A stretch of 18,202 bases of DNA. It comes from an uncultured Eubacteriales bacterium. Its GTDB lineage: Bacteria; Bacillota; Clostridia; Christensenellales; Christensenellaceae. Below are positions 13,574 through 18,202 of the stretch, in pieces (the stretch's first letter is position 1; the number at the start of each line of letters is the position of its first letter). The DNA lies in contig UQXU01000031.1 of the NCBI GenBank assembly GCA_900545085.1, positions 1-18,202 on the forward strand, in the 5' to 3' direction. The notes beneath the pieces were generated by a model. It was not told the DNA's origin. It saw only the letters and a program-made list of their open reading frames with translations, and made no database searches. Both the position numbers and the translations under genes were made by a program.

Positions 13574-13620
13574 GCGAGGGGCGAAGCCTTAGATGTTCCT
13601 CGCCGCCTATAGAGAGGGAA
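13574..13620 (+). repeat. Structured repeat, copy 2 (diverged)
   Basis: It matches 5-36 at 27 of 32 positions: GAAG, CTTAGATG and CGCCGCCTATAGAG are shared. The first hairpin is GGC-GAA-GCC (13580-13588), where copy 1 has GCT-GAA-GGC. The main stem is TTCCTC paired with GAGGGAA (one bulge), where copy 1 has CCCGCC/GGCGGG. An outer stem GCGAGG/CCTCGC (13574-13579 and 13598-13603) is an alternative fold. It sits in the 77-bp gap between converging lipoprotein genes and ends 5 bp from the stop codon of the - strand gene. No transposase remnant is present. Confidence 0.5.
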
Positions 13621-13624
13621 ATAG

Positions 13625-13999
13625 CTATTCTGCTGTCAGAGTGATTGTTGCAATATAATTTACGGTAAGCTGAGAGCCGTCGTCCGACATTTTTGCCGTG
13701 ACGTTGTACTCTCCGTCGGAGGTGCTCGCCGTCAGCTCTCTGCCGTTTATGCTGTAGTTGAAGCTGAGGTCCGAGCCGTCTACGTTGGCGATTCCCCTGC
13801 CTTTTTCGGGGAAGGTGACGGACACCTTGTGAGGCTCGCCGAGCAGGGATACTTCTGCCGACCATGTTTTAGACGCCAATTCCTCATGCGTTATGTCGGG
13901 AAGTGCGGCTGCGCTTTCGCTGGGATAGACAATGCTGCACGCCGTCATGCAGAGCAGCAGAATGAGAGCGGCGGCTGTGATTTTTATTTTTTTGAACAT
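13625..13999 (-). CDS. Small lipoprotein, function unknown
   Basis: This 124-residue protein has a lipoprotein signal: MFKKIK, a hydrophobic stretch, and CMTAC with lipidated C21. The mature part of about 100 residues is predicted mostly beta (EVSLLG, VSVTFP, FNYSINGRELTAST, YNVTAKM, LTVNYIATITLT), suggesting a small lipocalin-like or beta-barrel fold. The pattern resembles the beta-rich C-terminal part of the neighbouring lipoprotein at 14141-14923, but identity is too low to claim homology by eye. AAGGAAG upstream is the ribosome binding site, somewhat far from the ATG. It has its own promoter on the - strand. I do not recognise a named family. Confidence 0.78.
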   Translation of the reverse strand: MFKKIKITAAALILLLCMTACSIVYPSESAAALPDITHEELASKTWSAEVSLLGEPHKVSVTFPEKGRGIANVDGSDLSFNYSINGRELTASTSDGEYNVTAKMSDDGSQLTVNYIATITLTAE

Positions 14000-14065
14000 T
14001 TTTGCAGCTTCCTTTCTATAATTGTGGTTTTGAGCAGTAAAAAAACTACTCTAATCGACATGGAT

Positions 14066-14094
14066 ATGATACAACAGTATTGATTTTGTGTCAA
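14066..14094 (-). promoter_or_regulatory. Promoter of the small lipoprotein gene
   Basis: On the - strand, TTGACA (14094-14089), exactly 17 nt, then TATCAT (14071-14066). It begins a few bases beyond the terminator of the upstream lipoprotein gene. Confidence 0.85.
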
Positions 14095-14096
14095 AT

Positions 14097-14124
14097 AAAG
14101 ACAGACCGGGTATTCCGGTCTGTC
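14097..14124 (-). terminator. Terminator of the lipocalin-like lipoprotein gene
   Basis: Perfect 10-bp stem GACAGACCGG (14100-14109) / CCGGTCTGTC (14115-14124) with a 5-nt loop. On the - strand it is followed by TTTATTTG, 16 bp after the gene's stop codon. Confidence 0.85.
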
Positions 14125-14140
14125 AGCCGTGTTTTTTGCG

Positions 14141-14923
14141 TTATTTCTGAGTCAGAGCTTCTCCGTCAAGGCTGAGGGCGTACAGTGTAGAATTGTCGTC
14201 GGACATTGCGAATTCGTGATCGTCGTCCTTGCTGTTGTCAGCTTCTTCCCATTCTACTTCTATAAAGCCGCCTTCAATTTCATATGTGCAGTTTTTGACT
14301 TCGCCGTTGATTGTAAGAGTGCATTTTTGCGAATCAGAGGCAAACTCAAGCTCTGTGCCGCTGCTCTTCCAGACTGCGGAGGCAAGCGCTGCTTTATCTA
14401 TGCTTTCAGCTATTTTAACACTGCCTAGAGAAATAAATTCGTCCGTGTCGGGCTTGTTGTCGTCGTTATCGACAAGAGTGAGTGTGAGGCTGCTTTCAGA
14501 GTTGAGAGTACCTGTGCCTGTGAACGTTTCTTTTTTGTTGTCGTCCAGCTCTGTGCCTTCCAGGGTAAGCTCGCTGCCGGAGAGAGTGTATGTGCCTTCG
14601 TCCGTTTTAACGCGCGAGTTGTTCTCCTGGTCATAAATCTCAAATTTGCCGTCTTCGTAGAATATGATGCTTTCTCCTGCATCGTCTGTATCGTACCATT
14701 CGCCGACTACGCTTAGCGATGCGCCGGAAGATGCTGCCGCGCTCTCTGCGGGTGTTTGTTCTGCAGAAGCGGGAGCCTCTGAAGCAGCGGGAGCTTCCGA
14801 AGCGACGGGTTCGCTGACTGCCGGTTCAGATGCTGTCGCGCTCGGGGATGCTGCGCTGGTGCAGGCTGCGAAGCTGAGAACGGCTGCTGCGGATGTTGCT
14901 ATAAAAATAATCTTTTTCATCAT
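14141..14923 (-). CDS. Lipocalin-like lipoprotein, function unknown
   Basis: This 260-residue protein has a lipoprotein signal ending SFAAC (lipidated C21). A long Ala/Ser/Glu/Pro tether (22-68) with the repeated units ASEP, VSEP and ASEAPA follows; it probably spans the wall. The mature region has two similar beta-rich halves. One is around GEWYDTDDAGESIIFYEDGK and GTYTLSGSELTLEG (about 73-125). The other is around SAVWKSSGTELEFASDSQ and CTYEIEGGFIEVEW (about 182-232). This W-x(n)-FY-DG/GTY-x-G-x-LTL pattern is typical of DUF5640/lipocalin-like domains in Bacillota lipoproteins. AGGAGGT (14939-14933) sits 9 nt before the first of two adjacent ATGs, which favours the first. The role is unknown. 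Confidence 0.83.
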   Translation of the reverse strand: MMKKIIFIATSAAAVLSFAACTSAASPSATASEPAVSEPVASEAPAASEAPASAEQTPAESAAASSGASLSVVGEWYDTDDAGESIIFYEDGKFEIYDQENNSRVKTDEGTYTLSGSELTLEGTELDDNKKETFTGTGTLNSESSLTLTLVDNDDNKPDTDEFISLGSVKIAESIDKAALASAVWKSSGTELEFASDSQKCTLTINGEVKNCTYEIEGGFIEVEWEEADNSKDDDHEFAMSDDNSTLYALSLDGEALTQK

Positions 14924-15108
14924 GGTTTTTTTACCTCCTGTGTCGTTGGCTTTATCGTTTCTTCGTAAATATAATTCACGAACAGGCTGAAATATTGCAT
15001 GTTTTGAAAAAAATATTATTTATTGTGATTTTTTTCTTGGCTTTAGGGAAGGAATGAAAGGGAATGCGCTGTATGCTGCTAAAATACTGAGAAAAAGGAT
15101 ACTATATA

Positions 15109-15150
15109 TTGGACAGCATGTGTTTCACATGGGAAAATATGCTGTATTAT
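15109..15150 (+). promoter_or_regulatory. Promoter region of the flavodiiron gene with nested palindromes
   Basis: The best promoter is TTTCAC (15123-15128), 16 nt, TATTAT (15145-15150). The perfect palindrome CATGTG-TTT-CACATG (15117-15131) covers the -35. A second perfect repeat, ACAGCAT (15113-15119) / ATGCTGT (15139-15145), encloses it and reaches the -10. This nested symmetry over the promoter suggests an operator. The rest of the 295-bp gap 14924-15218 shows a small TTGC-GAAA-GCAA hairpin (15153-15164), a purine-rich stretch before the ribosome binding site AAAGGA (15204-15209), and no clear promoter for the - strand gene. Confidence 0.5.
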
Positions 15151-15218
15151 ATTTGCGAAAGCAACTTTATTAATACGAAAAAGAAAAACAGGAAAGAAAA
15201 AAGAAAGGACAGCAACAG

Positions 15219-18005
15219 ATGAAAAAAATTGAGCTGAAGAAGGGGTTCTATTTTACCGGAGCTCTGGATCATGACTTGAGAGTGTTCGATATAATAATGT
15301 ATACCGAATTTGGCACGACCTACAACTCATACGTTCTGAAAACGGAAAACCATACCGTTTTGTTTGAGACGGCGAAGGTGAAATGTCTGGATAGCTGGCT
15401 GGAAAAAGTCGGTGAGATAACGCCTTTGGAAGAGGTAGATTATCTTGTAGTAAGCCATACGGAACCTGACCACAGCGGCAGCGTTGAGCGTCTGCTGGAT
15501 ATTAACCCGCGTCTCAAGATAGTAGCTACGGGTTGTGCAATCAGCTTCCTAAAAGAAATTGTAAACAAGGATTTCTACTCGATAGCGATAAAAGACGGTC
15601 AGACGCTGAAGCTGGACGACAAGACGCTGGAATTCATAGTCGTGCCCAACCTGCATTGGCCGGACACGATGTACACTTATATTCGCGAGGATAAAACTCT
15701 GGTTACATGCGACTCGTTCGGCTCTCACTATGCTATGGACGACATACTGGTGAGCAAGGTTACGGATCGCGAGGGCTATCTCCGCGCTACGAAGTATTAC
15801 TATGACTGCATTATCGGGCCGTTCAAACCGTTTATGCTGGATGCACTCAAAAGGGTCAGGGCGCTGGAAGTGGACATGATATGTCCCGGGCACGGTCCCG
15901 TGCTGGATACAGATATAGAGTGGATGCTCGATACATATGAAGAATGGTCTACGGTGATCAACCCCAATCCCAAGCCGACGGTTATTATCCCATATGTCAG
16001 CGCATACGGCTACACGGGAATGCTCGCGGAGGCTATAAGCGAGGGAATAAAAGAGAGCGGAGACATAGACGTCCGCATGTACGATATGGTGTCGGCGGAC
16101 GCGGATAAAGTCGCGGAGGAACTGCTCTTCGCCGACGGAATACTTCTGGGTACGCCTACTATAGTCGGCGAGGCTCTGAAGCCCATCTGGGATTTGACGA
16201 CGGGCATGTTCGCAGGGACGCACGGAGGCAAGCTGGCGAGTGCTTTCGGTAGCTATGGCTGGAGCGGCGAAGGCGTGCCGCACATAATGGAGCGCTTGAA
16301 GCAGCTCAAGATGAATACGGTAGAGGGCTTCCGCGTGCGCTTCAAGCCCAGTGAGCTTCAGCTCAAGCAGGCGAAGGAGTTCGGCGCGAATTTTGCAGAG
16401 AAGCTCCTGGAGTCGGATAGAGCCGTACAGCGCGCGCCCAAGAAGAAAGTAAAGTGCGTAGTATGCGGAGCTGTGTTTGACGAAGGAATGGACGAATGTC
16501 CCGTCTGCAAGGTCGGTCCGGAGAATTTCGTGGCGATAACAGAAGATGCACCCGCAGAGCCGAAGCCGGACGAGAAGGTTCGCTGCAAGATTTGCGGCGC
16601 TATATTCAGCGCGTCTGAAGAGAAGTGCCCCGTCTGCGGCGTAGGTCCTGAGTATTACATTCCGCTCGAAGAGGATAAGAAGAAACCCGCGGCGAAGCCC
16701 GGGCAGAAGCTTGTCAAATGTATCGTATGCGGTGAGATATTCAACGCTGCTCTCGATACATGCCCTGTCTGCGGCGTAGGCAGAGACAAATTTGTGGAAG
16801 TGGAGCAGGAGGAAGTCGCTTTCCGCAATGATACGAAGAACACATATGCAATACTCGGCAACGGATGCGCAGGCGTGAGCGCGGCGGAGGCTATCCGAGA
16901 GCGTGACAAAACGGGACGAATACTGCTGATTTCTAATGAAGGTCCGACGTATCAGCGTCCCATGCTGACAAAAGCAATGCTCTCAGGTCTCACGCCGGAG
17001 CAGATTGAGCTGCATCCCGCCGGTTGGTATGAGGCGCGCGGCATAGTTCAGATATTGGACAGACAGATAACGAGCGTGGACACGGAGAAAAAAGAGATAG
17101 TATTGGACGGCGACTTCAAACTGCCTTATACAAAGCTCATCTTTGCTCTGGGCAGCGAGAGTTTCATTCCGCCTATTCCCGGACATGAGAAGGAAGGCGT
17201 CGTGGCTATCCGCCGCATAAGCGACGTGGCGAAGGTTCAGGCTATGGGCAATGCGCTGAAGAACGCGGTGGTTATCGGCGGCGGCGTACTCGGACTCGAG
17301 GCGGCGTGGGAGCTGCGCAAGGCTAAATGCGAGGTTACGGTTCTGGAGTTGGCTCCTCAGGTTATGGGCAGACAGCTGGATACGGCGTCGGCTGAGCTGT
17401 TGCTCAAGAAATGCGCGGATGTAGGCGTGAGAGTTGAGACAGGAGTGAAGATAGAGTCCATAGAAGGCGATGCGAAGGTCTCCGGTATCAAACTGAGCAG
17501 CGGGGAAGTGATACTGGCTGAGCTCATAATAATGTCCTGCGGAGTTCGCGCGAATACGGCTCTGGCTAAGGAAGCGGGAGTAGAGATCGACCGTGCGATA
17601 GTCGTGGACGAATCTATGCAGACGAACATTCCGGGCGTATATGCGTGCGGAGACTGCGCTCAGTACAACGGAGTGAACTACGCTCTTTGGCCGGAGGCTC
17701 AGGAGCAGGGCAAGACGGCGGGCGCGTGCGCTACGGGCGACACAGTGACGTATAAGCAGATAGCTCCGATACTGGCGTTCCACGGGATGGAGACAGAGCT
17801 GTTCTCTCTCGGAGATCCGGGCAAGACGGCGGGCGTGGAGTATAAGACTGTTGAAATAAAAGACGAAGCGGACGATCTGCTGGAACGCTACTATTTCACG
17901 GGCGGGAAACTCTGCGGAGTTATACTCGTAGGGGATCTGTCTAAGATGGCAGACATGATAAAAGCAATAGAAGAAAAGCGCTCTTTCGGAGAACTTTTCG
18001 CATAA
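15219..18005 (+). CDS. Multidomain flavodiiron protein: lactamase-flavodoxin core, three short-spaced rubredoxins, NADH:rubredoxin oxidoreductase
   Basis: This 928-residue cytoplasmic enzyme should reduce O2 to water (possibly NO or peroxide) with NADH. Residues 1-250 are the metallo-beta-lactamase-like diiron domain, with ligands H80, E82, D84 (H85 adjacent), H146, D165 and H225 all present. Residues about 253-400 are flavodoxin, with FMN loop SAYGYTG (261-267). Three rubredoxin-like modules follow: C413/C416-C427/C430, C456/C459-C470/C473 and C501/C504-C515/C518. Each has only 10 residues between CxxC pairs rather than about 29. Residues about 541-928 form a two-Rossmann NADH:rubredoxin oxidoreductase: FAD loop ILGNGCAG (545-552), NAD loop VIGGGVLGLEAA (685-696), and second FAD motif YACGDCA (808-814). 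Electrons would pass NADH-FAD-rubredoxin-FMN-diiron. Class F enzymes share this plan, usually with one such module. The gene is monocistronic. Confidence 0.95.
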   Translation: MKKIELKKGFYFTGALDHDLRVFDIIMYTEFGTTYNSYVLKTENHTVLFETAKVKCLDSWLEKVGEITPLEEVDYLVVSHTEPDHSGSVERLLDINPRLKIVATGCAISFLKEIVNKDFYSIAIKDGQTLKLDDKTLEFIVVPNLHWPDTMYTYIREDKTLVTCDSFGSHYAMDDILVSKVTDREGYLRATKYYYDCIIGPFKPFMLDALKRVRALEVDMICPGHGPVLDTDIEWMLDTYEEWSTVINPNPKPTVIIPYVSAYGYTGMLAEAISEGIKESGDIDVRMYDMVSADADKVAEELLFADGILLGTPTIVGEALKPIWDLTTGMFAGTHGGKLASAFGSYGWSGEGVPHIMERLKQLKMNTVEGFRVRFKPSELQLKQAKEFGANFAEKLLESDRAVQRAPKKKVKCVVCGAVFDEGMDECPVCKVGPENFVAITEDAPAEPKPDEKVRCKICGAIFSASEEKCPVCGVGPEYYIPLEEDKKKPAAKPGQKLVKCIVCGEIFNAALDTCPVCGVGRDKFVEVEQEEVAFRNDTKNTYAILGNGCAGVSAAEAIRERDKTGRILLISNEGPTYQRPMLTKAMLSGLTPEQIELHPAGWYEARGIVQILDRQITSVDTEKKEIVLDGDFKLPYTKLIFALGSESFIPPIPGHEKEGVVAIRRISDVAKVQAMGNALKNAVVIGGGVLGLEAAWELRKAKCEVTVLELAPQVMGRQLDTASAELLLKKCADVGVRVETGVKIESIEGDAKVSGIKLSSGEVILAELIIMSCGVRANTALAKEAGVEIDRAIVVDESMQTNIPGVYACGDCAQYNGVNYALWPEAQEQGKTAGACATGDTVTYKQIAPILAFHGMETELFSLGDPGKTAGVEYKTVEIKDEADDLLERYYFTGGKLCGVILVGDLSKMADMIKAIEEKRSFGELFA

Positions 18006-18032
18006 AGACATATTGTAATGTGATTTAAGATG

Positions 18033-18062
18033 TGCCGCTCGGCTTTGCTGAGCGGCATTTTA
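18033..18062 (+). terminator. Rho-independent terminator of the flavodiiron gene
   Basis: TGCCGCTCGGC / GCTGAGCGGCA stem (one G-T pair), TTT loop, followed by TTTTAT. Confidence 0.9.
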
Positions 18063-18094
18063 TATGTATAGGTTATATTATGTATAGGTTATAT
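18063..18094. repeat. Perfect 16-bp tandem direct repeat
   Basis: TATGTATAGGTTATAT occurs twice head to tail (18063-18078 and 18079-18094) without a mismatch. It lies directly after the terminator and about 40 bp before the next promoter. It could be a slippage product or a pair of direct-repeat sites for a response regulator. Confidence 0.8.
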
Positions 18095-18132
18095 AAATTA
18101 CAAAAGCGTAAGAGAATACATGGAGTGCAAAT

Positions 18133-18161
18133 TTGCCAATGCGGGATTATTGTGGTATCAT
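18133..18161 (+). promoter_or_regulatory. Promoter for a gene beyond the right edge
   Basis: TTGCCA (18133-18138), 17 nt, TATCAT (18156-18161). No coding start is seen before the window ends, so the leader is at least 35 nt. Confidence 0.7.
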
Positions 18162-18181
18162 TATTCTGTATTTAAGTATAT

Positions 18182-18200
18182 ACGCGGGGCTAATCCGCGT
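18182..18200 (+). promoter_or_regulatory. Leader hairpin at the right edge
   Basis: ACGCGG (18182-18187) pairs perfectly with CCGCGT (18195-18200) around GGCTAAT, about 15 nt after the predicted transcription start. The window ends here, so whether it is part of a riboswitch, attenuator or larger RNA cannot be judged. Confidence 0.45.
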
Positions 18201-18202
18201 GT

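Noticed and set aside
13574..13620. CRISPR repeat or intrinsic terminator
   Set aside because: There are only two copies 13.5 kb apart with no spacer array, and neither copy is followed by a T-run on either strand.
15109..15114. TTGGAC as the -35 of the flavodiiron promoter
   Set aside because: At 16-18 nt spacing the bases are G/A-rich (GGAAAA) with no -10; the next TATGCT is 23 nt away.

Overview
The window looks like a stretch of chromosome from an anaerobic, low-to-middle-GC member of the Bacillota (Clostridia-like). The evidence is the rpsF-ssb-rpsR order, strong AGGAGG-type ribosome binding sites, near-consensus sigma-A promoters with 17-nt spacers, a CsoR/CopZ/CopA copper operon, many short-signal lipoproteins, and a fused NADH-dependent flavodiiron protein of the kind anaerobes use to remove oxygen. 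I cannot name a genus from the sequence. No rRNA, tRNA, CRISPR array, prophage or complete transposon is visible.

Left part (1-6235, mostly + strand): a structured repeat resembling an IS200/IS605 right end lies at the left edge. It is followed by a MarR-family regulator behind a perfect TTGACA-17-TATAAT promoter, and then a monocistronic citrate synthase with its own terminator. Next is a copper-homeostasis operon, copA-copZ-csoR, with a G/C-tract CsoR-type operator just downstream of the -10 and a terminator after csoR. A MmcQ/YjbR-family protein follows, and a hairpin separates it from the convergent genes beyond.

Middle part (6250-10419, - strand): a three-gene MacAB-like export operon comprising an HlyD-type adaptor, an ABC ATPase and a MacB/FtsX-type permease. 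The adaptor is about twice the usual length. It carries serine-rich linkers and an apparent cell-surface Ig-like domain in its centre.

Right part (10638-18202): a hexapeptide acetyltransferase, then the rpsF-ssb-rpsR operon with a leader hairpin that could be an S6:S18 autoregulatory site. Three lipoprotein genes of unknown role follow, one + and two -; the first has an internal tandem domain duplication. A second, diverged copy of the structured repeat sits between two of them. The most striking gene is at 15219-18005: a 928-residue flavodiiron protein carrying three consecutive short-spaced rubredoxin modules and an NADH:rubredoxin-oxidoreductase domain. It is a self-contained NADH-to-oxygen electron chain in one polypeptide. 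After its terminator come a perfect 16-bp tandem repeat and a strong promoter whose leader hairpin runs to the window edge.

The genes mostly form independent small transcription units. Common themes are metal and oxygen stress (Cop operon, flavodiiron protein) and the cell envelope (ABC exporter, lipoproteins). The strongest candidates for new biology are the triple-rubredoxin flavodiiron protein, the adaptor with an inserted surface domain, and the two-copy structured repeat with apparent covariation.
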